From the NCBI RefSeq assembly GCF_002093745.1, contig NZ_MTSB01000014.1, positions 1 to 64,000 of the forward strand: a stretch of DNA of 64,000 bases, given 5' to 3'. Below, piece by piece: positions 9,795 to 19,447 of the stretch. Position numbers and translations under genes: made by a program. The notes beneath the pieces were generated by a model, which did not search any database, had not been told where the DNA came from, and saw only the letters and a list, made by a program, of their open reading frames with translations. Origin of the DNA: Pseudomonas graminis. Lineage in GTDB: Bacteria > Pseudomonadota > Gammaproteobacteria > Pseudomonadales > Pseudomonadaceae. How positions within the stretch are numbered: the stretch's first letter is position 1; each line of letters starts with the position of its first letter.

Positions 9795-11267
9795 TCAGGA
9801 TTTCGAGAGGGTGGTGGGTTCTGCGCCGTGAAGCGCCCGGAACAGATCGATCCGGTTCTGCTGCCATTCATCAACGGACTTGCGACATGCCGCATCGGCT
9901 TCGGCGATGCGAATGCTGGAAGCCAGCAATGCCGTACGGTCGGCGGCACCGGCATTCAGTTCAAAGGACAGACGCCGCACTTTTTCCTGAATCAGCGCGA
10001 CGCGTTCGATCTCGTTCCGGGCATGGGCCAGCGCCTGCTGACGTCGGCTCAGCACTCCGGACATTTCGCGAAAAGCGTTCTGGACAGCCTTCTCGTATTC
10101 GGCGACAGCGATCTGCTGGCGCACATGGGCAAGGTCCAGATTGGACTGATTGCGCCCGCCGTCGAACAGCGGCAGGTTCAGTTGCGGGCTGAACAGCCAG
10201 GCACCGCTGCCGCCGCTGAACAGAGTGCGCAGGCTGTCGCTCTGGAGGCCGACGCCGGTGCTGAGTTTTATGGACGGAAAGAACGCCGCGCGCGCAGCCC
10301 CGATATTGGCATTGCTGGCTTTGAGCGCTTCCTCGCGCTGGCGGATGTCGAATCGCTCCAGCAGACGCTGTGACGGCAGATTCGCCAGCCAGGCGGGCGT
10401 GTCCAGCAGCGCGCCGGTCAGCGCAGGCGCCTCCGCTGGTGTGGTCGGCAGTGCTGTCGAGTAGCCCGTCAGCAACAGCAACGCCTGCGCTGCGTTCGCA
10501 TGTTCGCTGACGGCATCCTGCGCCTGCTGCTGCGCACTCAACGCCTCCATGCGCTGCGCCAGCAGGTCATCCAGAGAGACAGCGCCTTGACGCTGCTGCT
10601 CTTCGACCGCGTTCACCCACATCTGCCGGGCGTCACGAACAGCCTGGGCATCCTGCTGCAAAGCAGCGCTCAGGCGCTCCGCCAGCCAGGCGCGCGCCAC
10701 TTCCGCGACCAGCGCACTTCGCGCGGCCTGCTGACCATAAACGCTGGCCAGATAATCATGCCGCGCCGCTTCGGACAGGCTGCGCACACGGCCAAAGAAG
10801 TCCAGCTCGAAGTCGGAAATACCCAGCGAGGCAATGGCGATGTCCTGGCCATATCGCTCGTCCGCAGCGGCATTGTCGAAGTGCTGACGGTCACGCTCGA
10901 CGCCTGCGGCAATGGTTGGAAAACGGTCGGCGCGGCTGATACCGCGCATGGCTCTGGCCTCGTCCACGCGCAGTGCCGCCATACGAAAGTCGCGATTGAA
11001 CGCCAGAGACGACGTCAACAACGCCCGCAACTCGCCGTTGGGAGACAGCTCGGTCACCAGCGCCTCTTCGTCTGCGCTCAATACGACATCAAGGGCTTTC
11101 CGGCTAGCAGGCGCCACACTTGAGGAGAGGTCCGCAGGGACCGGCGGCGCCGGGCGCTGGTAGTCCGGAATCAGCGAACAGGCAGAAACAGTCAGGCTCA
11201 GAAGCACTGCCAGGCAACGGCATCCGGGGTTGCAGATACGCTTGGACAGCGGTGTACTCATCGGCAT
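9795..11267 (-). CDS. NodT/OprM-type outer membrane efflux lipoprotein
   Basis: This is the outer membrane factor for the downstream RND pump, about 490 residues. The N-terminus carries a lipobox (LTVSAC, Cys at about residue 30), then IPDYQRPAPPVPADLSS, the classical N-terminal sequence of NodT-family lipoproteins. Two OEP helical repeats follow, with motifs such as FELDFFGRVRSLSEAARHDY and LFDGGRNQSNLDLA. I place the start at the ATG at 11267; a second ATG at 11261 is equally possible, and neither has a strong Shine-Dalgarno. It is the first gene of the operon, 17 nt before mipA, and is divergent from the response regulator. Confidence 0.9.
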   Translation of the reverse strand: MPMSTPLSKRICNPGCRCLAVLLSLTVSACSLIPDYQRPAPPVPADLSSSVAPASRKALDVVLSADEEALVTELSPNGELRALLTSSLAFNRDFRMAALRVDEARAMRGISRADRFPTIAAGVERDRQHFDNAAADERYGQDIAIASLGISDFELDFFGRVRSLSEAARHDYLASVYGQQAARSALVAEVARAWLAERLSAALQQDAQAVRDARQMWVNAVEEQQRQGAVSLDDLLAQRMEALSAQQQAQDAVSEHANAAQALLLLTGYSTALPTTPAEAPALTGALLDTPAWLANLPSQRLLERFDIRQREEALKASNANIGAARAAFFPSIKLSTGVGLQSDSLRTLFSGGSGAWLFSPQLNLPLFDGGRNQSNLDLAHVRQQIAVAEYEKAVQNAFREMSGVLSRRQQALAHARNEIERVALIQEKVRRLSFELNAGAADRTALLASSIRIAEADAACRKSVDEWQQNRIDLFRALHGAEPTTLSKS

Positions 11268-11365
11268 AGGATCTGTCCGCGACAGTGGGGTCTGGACGCC
11301 ATCCTGAACGCCGACTTTCAATAAACCGTTCGCGAATTATCAAGATTTGATCAAGAGGCACTCTC

Positions 11366-12055
11366 GTGTCAGGAAAACGCATTCTTATCGTCGAAGACGA
11401 TGCCGACAGCGCCAGCATTCTGGAGGCCTATCTGCGTCGTGATGGCTTCACCGTAGGACTGGCGGAAAACGGCCAGCGCGGCATCGACATGCACCGTCAA
11501 TGGAAGCCCGACCTGATGCTGCTGGACGTGATGCTGCCGCTGGTCAGCGGCACCGACGTGCTGTCGGCGGTCAGGCGCTGCAGCGATACGCCAGTGATCA
11601 TGGTGACGGCCATGGGCGACGAGCCGGAAAAGCTCGGTGCCCTGCGCTACGGCGCCGACGATTACGTGGTCAAACCCTACAACCCTAAAGAAGTGGTCGC
11701 CCGGGTGCATGCGGTGCTCAGGCGCTCCCAGCAAAATGGCAATAACGACCGTCACCTGCGTCATCAGCAATTGCTGGTGGACCTCGAATCGGTGACCGCC
11801 GTGATCGAAAACGCCGATACCGCAGACACCGTACTCGACCTCACGCCCACCGAATTCAAGATTCTCTCCACCCTGCTGAAAACCCCGTCCAAGGCTTTCA
11901 CCCGCGAAGAACTGCTTGAGATCTGTCTGCCCGACAGCGAGGCGCTGGCCAGAGTGGTCGATGCACACGTGCATAACCTGCGACGCAAACTCGAAATTCA
12001 TGGCGTGGATAACGTGCTGGTGACAGTGCGTTCGGTCGGCTATCGGTTCAGGTAA
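11366..12055 (+). CDS. OmpR-family response regulator, AdeR-like
   Basis: This is a 229-residue response regulator. The receiver domain has acidic residues D11/D12, phospho-acceptor D54 (LMLLDVMLP), T81 and K103 (YVVKPYNP). The C-terminal winged helix (about 125-229) contains LTPTEFKILSTLL and VDAHVHNLRRKLE. The pattern LRYGADDYVVKPYNPKEVVA and the long linker resemble Acinetobacter AdeR, which is likewise divergent from the RND operon it controls. The GTG start at 11366 has AAGAGG upstream. The kinase gene follows 5 nt after the stop. Control of the divergent efflux operon is inferred. Confidence 0.9.
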   Translation: MSGKRILIVEDDADSASILEAYLRRDGFTVGLAENGQRGIDMHRQWKPDLMLLDVMLPLVSGTDVLSAVRRCSDTPVIMVTAMGDEPEKLGALRYGADDYVVKPYNPKEVVARVHAVLRRSQQNGNNDRHLRHQQLLVDLESVTAVIENADTADTVLDLTPTEFKILSTLLKTPSKAFTREELLEICLPDSEALARVVDAHVHNLRRKLEIHGVDNVLVTVRSVGYRFR

Positions 12056-12060
12056 ATCCC

Positions 12061-13236
12061 ATGCGACCTTTTTCCCGGCACAGGCAGCAACCGTTGTGGC
12101 ATTGGGTCGGCATGCGCATGAGCATGCTGGCGGTCGGTGCCGTCATCGTCATCGCGTTTTGCATGTGGCTGCACGTGACCGTGTCTGACTGGATGACGGT
12201 GCAGGCCATGCCGGTCGAGGTGCGCAGTGAACTCCTGCGGTTACAGACCGAGCCCGAAGCCAACATTGCCAGACTTCGCGAACTGTTCGTTCAGTACTAC
12301 CCCGTCGAATACCTCCTGCCGGGCATAGCCAACAAAGAGTGGTGGGTCTTGGCGGGGCTGGTGATGGCGGCCATTCCCATCGTCATCTTTTTCGGGTTTC
12401 TGTTCTCACGCCCGCTTTCCAGTCAGTTCTCTTCGATTGCCAGAGGCGCGCGACGCGTGGCTCAGGGCGACTTCAAGACCCGACTGCCGATGGATGCCAA
12501 CGGGCCGGACGAACTTCAGGCGTTGGTCAGCGACTTCAACACCATGACCACGCAACTGGGCCGTTACGAACTGGAGGTCAGCGAGTCCAGCGCGATGATC
12601 GCTCATGAACTGAGAACCCCGCTGAACGCCGCCATGGGCCGCGTTCAGGGCATGATCGATGAAGTCTTCCCGCGCGATCTCGCCCAATTGGAGATGGTCC
12701 ATCGGCAGCTTCACCAACTGAACAAACTGGTCAGCGACCTGCACCTGCTGTCACTGGCCAGTGCCGGCCAGTTGACGCTGGACAAGTCAGCGTTCTCCCT
12801 GCAGAAACTGGTGGCCGAACGCTTGAGCTGGTTCGCCACGCCACTTGACGAAGCAAACATCCGCGTGGCCATCGACATACCGCAAGGGTTGGCCATTACG
12901 GCAGACCGGGACCGTATCGGCCAGGTGGTCAATATCCTCGTGGATAACGCGCTGCGCTATTCGGCGCTGGGCGGCGAGCTGCTGATAGTGGCCAGAGCAA
13001 CCGCCCGGAATGTCGAGCTGACCTTCTCGGACCGCGGCCCCGGTTTCGGCTCGGAAAACCTTGAGCAGGTGTTCGACCGTTTCTGGCGTGCAGAACGTTC
13101 GCGGGCACGCTATTCAGGTGGCAGCGGCCTTGGACTGTCCATCGCCCGCGCCATATGTGTCGAACACGGTGCGCGCATCGAGGTGCAGGACAGGCCCGGC
13201 GGCGGGTCAATCATCCGGATTGAAATGCCGGAGTGA
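12061..13236 (+). CDS. Sensor histidine kinase, AdeS-like
   Basis: This is a 391-residue membrane kinase. TM1 lies at about residues 20-40 and TM2 at about 95-117, so the periplasmic sensor is only about 55 residues. A HAMP domain follows (SRPLSSQFSSIARGARRVAQ), then HisKA with H182 in IAHELRTPLNAA, and HATPase with N box NILVDNALRYS, G1 box DRGPGFG and G2 box GGSGLGLSIA. All catalytic motifs are intact. It is co-transcribed with the response regulator and convergent with the SulP gene. Confidence 0.92.
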   Translation: MRPFSRHRQQPLWHWVGMRMSMLAVGAVIVIAFCMWLHVTVSDWMTVQAMPVEVRSELLRLQTEPEANIARLRELFVQYYPVEYLLPGIANKEWWVLAGLVMAAIPIVIFFGFLFSRPLSSQFSSIARGARRVAQGDFKTRLPMDANGPDELQALVSDFNTMTTQLGRYELEVSESSAMIAHELRTPLNAAMGRVQGMIDEVFPRDLAQLEMVHRQLHQLNKLVSDLHLLSLASAGQLTLDKSAFSLQKLVAERLSWFATPLDEANIRVAIDIPQGLAITADRDRIGQVVNILVDNALRYSALGGELLIVARATARNVELTFSDRGPGFGSENLEQVFDRFWRAERSRARYSGGSGLGLSIARAICVEHGARIEVQDRPGGGSIIRIEMPE

Positions 13237-13252
13237 TCCGGCCATGCGGATA

Positions 13253-14740
13253 TCAATGCCCCATCAATGAATCAATGCCGTCCGGTTTGTCATGCACGCC
13301 AAACCGGTCCACCAGTGTCGCCGTGGCGCGGTTCATGCCGACCACGTCCACACTGACGCCGGCCTTTCTCAGCTTCAACACCACCTTGTCCAGCGCAGCC
13401 ACCGCCGTGATGTCCCAGAAATGCGCCTCGCGCAGGTCGATGGCCAGTGTGTCGAGGTTTTCCCGCAGATCGAATGACGCCATGAAGCGGTCGGAGGAAG
13501 CGAAGAACACCTGGCCGGTGACGTAGTAAGTGCGGTGGCTGTGGAAGGGATCACGGTGCGACGTCACATCAAGGTAGTGGGCGATTTTGCTGGCAAAGAA
13601 CATCGCGGCCAGCAAAGAGCCGACCAGCACGCCATACGCCAGGTTGTGGGTCGCCACGACCACCACCACGGTGACGACCATCACGATGTTGGTCGAGAGC
13701 GGGTACTCTTTGAGGTGGCGGATCGACGCCCAACTGAAGGTGCTGATGGATACCATGATCATGACCGCCACCAGCGCAGCCATCGGAATGCGCGCCAGCC
13801 AGTCACCCAGAAACAGCATCATGATCAACAGCAGCACACCCGCACTGAGCGTTGAAAGGCGCGTCTTGCCGCCGGACTTCACGTTGATCATCGACTGACC
13901 GATCATCGCGCAGCCGGCCATCCCGCCAATCAACCCACTGACGATGTTGGCAATGCCCTGCCCTTTGCACTCACGATTACGGTCACTGGGGGTATCGGTC
14001 AGGTCATCAACAATGGTTGCGGTCATCATGGACTCAAGCAGGCCCACCACCGCCAGCGCGGCGGAATACGGCAGGATGATCAGCAGCGTGTCGAGATTCA
14101 GCGGCACGTCCGGCCACATAAACGTCGGCAGACTGTCAGGCATCGCGCCCATGTCGCCCACTGTCCGGACATGAAGCCCCATGTACATGGAGATCGCGGT
14201 GAGCACCAGAATGCACACCAGCGGCGAAGGCAGCAGCTTGCCCACTGCCGGCACGCGCGGGAACAGATAGATGATTGCCAGGCCTGCGGCGGTCATCGCA
14301 TAAACCGGCCAGGTCACATGCGTCAGCTCCGGCAACTGAGCCATGAAGATCAGGATCGCCAAGGCGTTCACAAAACCGGTGACAACTGATCGCGACACAA
14401 AGCGCATCAACTGCCCCAGCCGCAGGTACCCGGCAATGATCTGCAACACACCGCACAGCAACGAGGCCGCCAGTAAATACTGAAGACCATGCTCTTTCAC
14501 CAGGTTCACCATCAACAGAGCCATCGCCCCCGTAGCAGCGGAGATCATGGCCGGACGGCCACCCACCAACGCGATGATCGTGCAGATACAGAACGACGCG
14601 TACAGCCCGACTTTCGGGTCCACGCCGGTAATGATCGAGAACGCAATGGCCTCTGGAATCAGCGCCAGGGCAACGACCAGCCCGGCCAGAACATCGGCCC
14701 GGACATTGGAAAACCACGCAGTTTTGATTTTTTCGAGCAT
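13253..14740 (-). CDS. SulP family anion permease with STAS domain
   Basis: This 495-residue SLC26/SulP transporter starts [20 protein letters not shown]. It has about 12-14 membrane segments, the family signature region [16 protein letters not shown], and a cytoplasmic STAS domain from about residue 400 ([20 protein letters not shown]). The start at 14740 has AGG about 9 nt upstream. An in-frame extension of 11 codons is unsupported. Bacterial SulP proteins carry sulfate, bicarbonate or dicarboxylates, and the sequence does not decide between them. No sulfate-assimilation or carbonic anhydrase gene is adjacent. It is divergent from the MocR gene. Confidence 0.9.
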   Translation of the reverse strand: MLEKIKTAWFSNVRADVLAGLVVALALIPEAIAFSIITGVDPKVGLYASFCICTIIALVGGRPAMISAATGAMALLMVNLVKEHGLQYLLAASLLCGVLQIIAGYLRLGQLMRFVSRSVVTGFVNALAILIFMAQLPELTHVTWPVYAMTAAGLAIIYLFPRVPAVGKLLPSPLVCILVLTAISMYMGLHVRTVGDMGAMPDSLPTFMWPDVPLNLDTLLIILPYSAALAVVGLLESMMTATIVDDLTDTPSDRNRECKGQGIANIVSGLIGGMAGCAMIGQSMINVKSGGKTRLSTLSAGVLLLIMMLFLGDWLARIPMAALVAVMIMVSISTFSWASIRHLKEYPLSTNIVMVVTVVVVVATHNLAYGVLVGSLLAAMFFASKIAHYLDVTSHRDPFHSHRTYYVTGQVFFASSDRFMASFDLRENLDTLAIDLREAHFWDITAVAALDKVVLKLRKAGVSVDVVGMNRATATLVDRFGVHDKPDGIDSLMGH

Positions 14741-15163
14741 AGAAATACCTGTGACAGACGCAGCAGGACGCACAGCAGCGAGTGCCGGACGAGCAAGAGC
14801 ATCAGTTTTCGATTGATTGATAAGGGGCGTGGCAGCGACCGTAAAACGGACACAGCAACAGGCGACCGCAACCAGTGGCAGTCAGGGTGTGGCGAGGGGG
14901 CGTAGCGCTAAGGCGGCGTAGGCAGCCAGTTGGAACGGGGCACGAATACTTCCTTACAGGGATGGAAGGACGGCCGCATGATAGACCCATCCGTTTGAGG
15001 GGTTCAAGCAGGTTTGCCCGCCTGATCGCCTGTGCTGACGGATGGTTCAGCGCCTGTACCGGTCAGCAAACATCATCTGATACGGCTTTTTGCGTAGATG
15101 TTGCCTCTGTTCGCCAAGGCTTCTTTCACTCATGATGCCTGCATCACTCAACCGACGCCGATC
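14741..15163. other. Intergenic region between divergent sulP and mocR-type genes
   Basis: This 423-bp region separates two divergent genes and must hold both promoters. I see no convincing open frame, RNA gene, long inverted repeat or repeat copy in it. MocR regulators often bind direct repeats near their own gene, and I could not pick out a clear pair by eye. Confidence 0.5.
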
Positions 15164-16573
15164 ATGAAGCGCTACGAACAATTTGCCGCCGACATCTCGG
15201 AAATGATTCGCAGCGGCGTGCTGCCCGCCGGTGAAAAAATCCCCTCTGTCAGGGTCGCGAGTCGTACCTGGTCGGTCAGCCCGGCCACTGTCTTCAAGGC
15301 GTATTACCTGCTGGAAGACAAGGGGCTGATTCAGGCCCGCGCACGCTCCGGCTATTACGTGCGAGAACATGCCACCCATGCACTGACCGAACCTGAACTG
15401 GTCCGGCATGCCAGCGAAGGCACCGATCTGGGGGTCAGTGACCTGATCTTTTCGGTGCTGGGGTCACTCAAGGACCCTGAAACGGTGCCTTTCGGTTCGG
15501 CGTTTCCCAGCCCGCATTTGTATCCATTGCCCCGTCTGGCGAAGTCGATGGCCTCCGCCGTACGAGCAATGACGCCCGCCGGCATCGTCAGTGACATGAC
15601 CACCGGAAATGCCGAACTGCGCCGACAGATCGCCCTGCGTTACATGATCAGCGGCTCGCGCCTGTCTGCCGATGAGCTGGTGATTACCAACGGCGCGATG
15701 GAAGCCCTGAACCTGTGCCTGCAATGCGTCACCGAACCCGGCGATCTGGTCGCCATCGAAGCTCCGGCGTTTTACGCCTGCCTGCAAGTGCTCGAGCGGC
15801 TCAAGCTCAAAGCCGTCGAGATTCCCGTGCATCCGCGTGACGGTGTGGACCTGGACTCGTTGCAGGACAGCCTCGCGCGATTGCCGATCAAGGCCTGCTG
15901 GTTCATGAGCAGCTTCCAGAACCCGCTGGGCGCGAGCATGAATCAGGAGAAAAAAGTCAGGCTCTATGACCTGCTTGAGCGGCAGCAGATACCGTTGATT
16001 GAAGACGATGTATACGCCGAGCTTTACTACGGTGCCAAAGCGCCCCACCCGATCAAGAGCCTGGATCGCAGCGGGCTGGTCATGCACTGCAGCTCATTCT
16101 CCAAAACCCTCGCCCCCGGCTACCGGGTGGGCTGGGTCGCTGGCGGACGTTATACCGGGCAGATTGACCGTCTGAAACTGATGACCACCCTTTCACCTTC
16201 TGTGCCCGCTCAGGCCGCCATTGCCGATTACCTCAAGCACGGCGGCTACGACCGGCACCTGCGCAAACTGCGCGACACCCTTGAACTCCAGCAAGGCGCA
16301 ATGCTGGCCGCTGCCGCCCGTTACTTTCCGTCCGGAACGCGCGTGACGAAACCGGTTGGCGGCTATTTTCTGTGGTTTGAATTCCCCGAGCAGGTGGATT
16401 CGTTGCAGCTGTTCCAGTTGGCGCTGGCACAAGGCATCAGCCTCGCGCCCGGCCCGATTTTCTCGGCCTCGCACCGGTTCAAAAACTGCGCACGCCTGAA
16501 TTACGGCACACCGTGGGATGAACGCAGCGAACAAGCGATGGCGATGCTCGGGCGGATTATCGCGTCGTTTTAA
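15164..16573 (+). CDS. MocR-type transcriptional regulator (GntR HTH fused to aminotransferase fold)
   Basis: This 469-residue MocR/GabR-class regulator has an N-terminal GntR winged helix (residues 1-70: EKIPSVRVASRTWSVSPATV) joined by a linker to a fold-type I aminotransferase domain. The PLP lysine lies in SSFSKTLAPGYRVGW near residue 313, and the PLP phosphate and ring contacts NPLGASMN and EDDVYAELYY are present. Such proteins use PLP as a cofactor to sense amino-compound effectors. The ATG at 15164 begins right at the HTH (MKRYEQFAADI); frames further upstream lack support. It is divergent from the SulP gene, which may be its target. Confidence 0.9.
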   Translation: MKRYEQFAADISEMIRSGVLPAGEKIPSVRVASRTWSVSPATVFKAYYLLEDKGLIQARARSGYYVREHATHALTEPELVRHASEGTDLGVSDLIFSVLGSLKDPETVPFGSAFPSPHLYPLPRLAKSMASAVRAMTPAGIVSDMTTGNAELRRQIALRYMISGSRLSADELVITNGAMEALNLCLQCVTEPGDLVAIEAPAFYACLQVLERLKLKAVEIPVHPRDGVDLDSLQDSLARLPIKACWFMSSFQNPLGASMNQEKKVRLYDLLERQQIPLIEDDVYAELYYGAKAPHPIKSLDRSGLVMHCSSFSKTLAPGYRVGWVAGGRYTGQIDRLKLMTTLSPSVPAQAAIADYLKHGGYDRHLRKLRDTLELQQGAMLAAAARYFPSGTRVTKPVGGYFLWFEFPEQVDSLQLFQLALAQGISLAPGPIFSASHRFKNCARLNYGTPWDERSEQAMAMLGRIIASF

Positions 16574-16742
16574 ACGCTGAAAAAACCTGGCTTTCCGACA
16601 ACTGATCCGTATTTTTCATTTCTTTCTGAATCTGTACCAGAAATTGATCGCATCGGATAATAGCAGCGTATTCAAATGCGCAGCCCACCGCCATTGACTG
16701 GCGTCTGCGGCCTGCGATTTCACACTGCAGCGGGAGACGCTC

Positions 16743-16826
16743 ATGGGCAAGCTCGGACTTTCATTGATAGGCTTTTTGTTATTGGCGATTGGGGTGGGCC
16801 TGCTAGGGACTATTTCGCCGTATTGA
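16743..16826 (+). CDS. 27-residue single-pass membrane peptide
   Basis: A short frame starts at ATG 16743 with a GGGAG ribosome binding site 6-7 nt upstream. It encodes MGKLGLSLIG followed by an unbroken hydrophobic run (FLLLAIGVGLLG) and the end TISPY. The composition fits one transmembrane helix with a charged N-terminus. It lies in the gap between the MocR gene and the tRNA-Asn terminator. No family is recognised. The case rests on the good Shine-Dalgarno, the clean hydrophobic profile and the terminator 75 bp downstream. It is too short for standard gene finders. Confidence 0.5.
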   Translation: MGKLGLSLIGFLLLAIGVGLLGTISPY

Positions 16827-16899
16827 TAAGCCGCAGAAACAGGCCCGGATCGCAGTAACGCTCGCCACGGCACTCTGCGCCCGCGTTATGACTGAAACG

Positions 16900-16928
16900 A
16901 AAAAACCCGCCAAAAGGCGGGTTTTTTT
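16900..16928. terminator. Bidirectional rho-independent terminator
   Basis: The stem AACCCGCC/GGCGGGTT encloses an AAAA loop and is flanked by runs of A on the left and T on the right, so it can end transcripts from either side. On the minus strand it lies about 40 nt past the tRNA-Asn 3' end. On the plus strand it follows the 27-residue peptide frame. Confidence 0.9.
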
Positions 16929-16969
16929 CAGGGTTCAGACGCTTTTAAAACCGCCTCTGAACCCGCATA

Positions 16970-17045
<76 letters not shown>

Positions 17046-17408
17046 ATGAGCGCTATGTTACTGATTCGGAAAAGGAAGTCAAGCAAGGCCTGAAAAATTT
17101 TCGGCGCTGAGGCTCGAGGGATATCAGGCGTGTTCAAGGTTCGGACTTCACCCCTGCCAGCGGTTCGGCATCGAGCTGATGCGATGCGCTGTCGGCTCAA
17201 TGTGAAGCAGCGCGTCACGAACTGCTTGCCGACGCGGAGCCATCGACACGATAGTCATCCAAAGCCCCGTAGATGACGGTCAGCGTGCATAACGGGAGCT
17301 TTGTCACTTCGTACTGAAGTTGGCACTTATGTCACATCAAGAAACACTTTCGCCAGCCGACATCAGACCTAGACAGCTCCCTTTCCACGGCTCAGGTATA
17401 ACAAAAAA
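17046..17408. other. Intergenic region between tRNA-Asn and chemoreceptor
   Basis: This 363-bp region holds the tRNA-Asn promoter on one side and the chemoreceptor promoter on the other. A weak REP-like remnant (GCGCGTCACGAACTGC) occurs near 17210. No open frame stands out. Confidence 0.4.
17337..17363 (+). promoter_or_regulatory. Weak candidate sigma-28 promoter of the first chemoreceptor
   Basis: TCAAGAAA, 11 nt, GCCGACAT resembles the FliA consensus TAAAGTTT-N11-GCCGATAA (4 of 8 and 6 of 8 matches, with exact spacing). It lies 46 bp upstream of the chemoreceptor ATG. Confidence 0.3.
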
Positions 17409-19406
17409 ATGGCCTCGCTCAAGACAGTTCAAGCTCGCTACACCGCCACCTTCGTGGGGTTCATGGCCTTGGTGATCGTTCTGACGGTTTATGGCATCGG
17501 TCAGTTCGTCTCCCCCAGGCTCACCGCCAACGATGAAAACATGCTGACCGTCAAGGCAGCGGACATCAGTAACGAGATCAAGACCGAGCTGGCCCGCGTA
17601 CAGGCGCAGGCGCGGGTGATTACCGAACTGGTGCCACAGCTTTCCAGCGACGATATTGATCGCCTGCTGCCCTTCATGGTCAACCAGTACGGTGAGGCCA
17701 AGGTATTCGGTGGCGGTATCTGGCCTTTGCCGAACGTGCGCACGCCCGGTCGCGCCAAGCACAGCACCTTTTACCACCGCGATGCGTCGGGCAAGTTGAT
17801 CGTCAACACCCACTGGAACTCGCCTGAGTCGCTCAATTATTTCGAACAGGGCTGGCACAAAGGCGGTTTGAACGCCCCTGCCGGTCAATGCGCCTGGGCG
17901 CCGGCCTATCAGGACGCCGCCAGCCCGGAACCGCGCACCAACTGCGCCATGGCCATCGTCAAGGACGGCCAGCCGTGGGGCGTGTCGACCATCGACGTGA
18001 CGCTGGGCTTCTTCAACAAGCTGGTTGAAGCCAAAGAGCAGGAAGTCCACGGCCGGATCATGATCATCGAAGCAGATGGCAAGATTCTGTCCAACGTGCC
18101 AGGCAGCAGCGACAAGATCGTGTTGCGCAATGTCTCCGAACTGGCCGCGCAGTCGCCGTTCATCAATGGCATCAAGTCGGCGCTGGCCGCTAAAGGTGCA
18201 GGCACTTCGCGCCTGACTTACCAGAACAGCGATGGCGAGGAGTCGACCCTGTTTATGATGCCGATCGCAGGCACGCCCTGGCTATTGGCGGTCGCGCAAA
18301 ATACCGATTTGCTGAAAAGCCAGAGCGAGACGGTCCTCAAGACCCTGGCCTGGCTGCAGATCCCGATGGTTCTGGTCCTGCTGATACTGATGATCGTCGC
18401 GCTGCGCACGCTGATGAATCGCCTGAGCGTACTCAAAGTCAATATCGACACGCTGTCGGCTGGCGATGCCGACCTGACTCGGCGCATTGCCGTCAAAGGG
18501 CATGATGAAGTCGATCAGGTGGGCGAGTCGGTCAACAGCTTCATTGCCTATTTGCAACGCATGATGCTCGACGTCAGCAGTTCCACCAGTGAGATTGCCA
18601 GCGGTATCGAACAATTGCGCAGTCAGGCAGGCGTGACCAATGCGATTCTGATCCGTCACGCCAACGAGACTGATCAGGCCGTCACGGCGATCACCGAGAT
18701 GTCCTCCACCGCTGACGAAGTGGCCCGCAGCGCAGCGCAGACCGCAAGCTTCACTCAGTCGGCCAACGAAAACGCGCAGGTATCGAAAACCGTGGTTGCG
18801 CAGGCGTCGGACAGCGTGAATGCACTGATCAGCGAAGTCGACTCGGCGACCGTCAAAGTGCAATCAATGGAGCAGGACGCCAAGCGCATCAACGCGGTGC
18901 TGGCGGTGATCGGCGAAATCGCCGGGCAGACCAACCTGCTGGCGCTCAATGCGGCCATCGAAGCGGCGCGTGCCGGTGAACAGGGTCGCGGTTTTGCGGT
19001 GGTCGCCGATGAGGTCCGCGCCCTCGCCGCCCGAACCCAAGCCAGTACGTCAGAAATCAACGAAATGCTCAGCAGCCTGCAGCAGGGCGTCAGCGCTGCC
19101 GTTGCGGCAATGGAAAAAACCCGTCAAAGCTGCCAGGCCACAGCGGGCAAGACCACCGCCGTGACCACCGGGCTGGACGACATGACCCGCTCGGTTCTGC
19201 AGATCAACGACCTGAGCACGCAAATCGCCACGGCGGCCGAAGAGCAAAGCGCGGTGTCAGAGGAAATCAGCCGCAACATCATCGCCGTGCGCCACATCGT
19301 CGAGGAACTGGTCGAAGGTGGCTCCAGCAACGAGCGAAGCACGGCGGCACTGTCCGAGTCCAATACCCGTCTGATTGCGCTGGTACGACGCTTCAAAGTC
19401 AGTTGA
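17409..19406 (+). CDS. Methyl-accepting chemotaxis protein with double-Cache sensor
   Basis: This is a 665-residue chemoreceptor. TM1 is at about 12-32. A large periplasmic domain of about 290 residues has Cache-type features ([39 protein letters not shown]). TM2 is at about 315-335, followed by HAMP and a signalling domain whose hairpin tip is [20 protein letters not shown] around residue 505. The C-terminus (RRFKVS) lacks a CheR-docking pentapeptide. The sensor size fits the double-Cache receptors of pseudomonads that detect amino acids, amines or organic acids, but the ligand cannot be assigned. Confidence 0.93.
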   Translation: MASLKTVQARYTATFVGFMALVIVLTVYGIGQFVSPRLTANDENMLTVKAADISNEIKTELARVQAQARVITELVPQLSSDDIDRLLPFMVNQYGEAKVFGGGIWPLPNVRTPGRAKHSTFYHRDASGKLIVNTHWNSPESLNYFEQGWHKGGLNAPAGQCAWAPAYQDAASPEPRTNCAMAIVKDGQPWGVSTIDVTLGFFNKLVEAKEQEVHGRIMIIEADGKILSNVPGSSDKIVLRNVSELAAQSPFINGIKSALAAKGAGTSRLTYQNSDGEESTLFMMPIAGTPWLLAVAQNTDLLKSQSETVLKTLAWLQIPMVLVLLILMIVALRTLMNRLSVLKVNIDTLSAGDADLTRRIAVKGHDEVDQVGESVNSFIAYLQRMMLDVSSSTSEIASGIEQLRSQAGVTNAILIRHANETDQAVTAITEMSSTADEVARSAAQTASFTQSANENAQVSKTVVAQASDSVNALISEVDSATVKVQSMEQDAKRINAVLAVIGEIAGQTNLLALNAAIEAARAGEQGRGFAVVADEVRALAARTQASTSEINEMLSSLQQGVSAAVAAMEKTRQSCQATAGKTTAVTTGLDDMTRSVLQINDLSTQIATAAEEQSAVSEEISRNIIAVRHIVEELVEGGSSNERSTAALSESNTRLIALVRRFKVS

Positions 19407-19413
19407 GGCGTGT

Positions 19414-19444
19414 GCGGGCCTGACGCGCCTTGCGTCAGGTCCGC
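19414..19444. terminator. Strong hairpin between convergent chemoreceptor and tonB genes
   Basis: Two 13-nt arms (GCGGGCCTGACGC and GCGTCAGGTCCGC) pair fully with one G-U wobble around a GCCTT loop. It sits in the 41-bp gap between the two convergent stops. There is no good T run on either side, so it is either a rho-independent terminator lacking a U tract or a 3'-end protecting hairpin. Confidence 0.6.
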
Positions 19445-19447
19445 TTG

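Noticed and set aside
17205..17245. REP-like sequence near the tRNA-Asn gene
   Set aside because: Only half of the GTGACGC(N3)GCGTCAC unit is recognisable; too degenerate to call.
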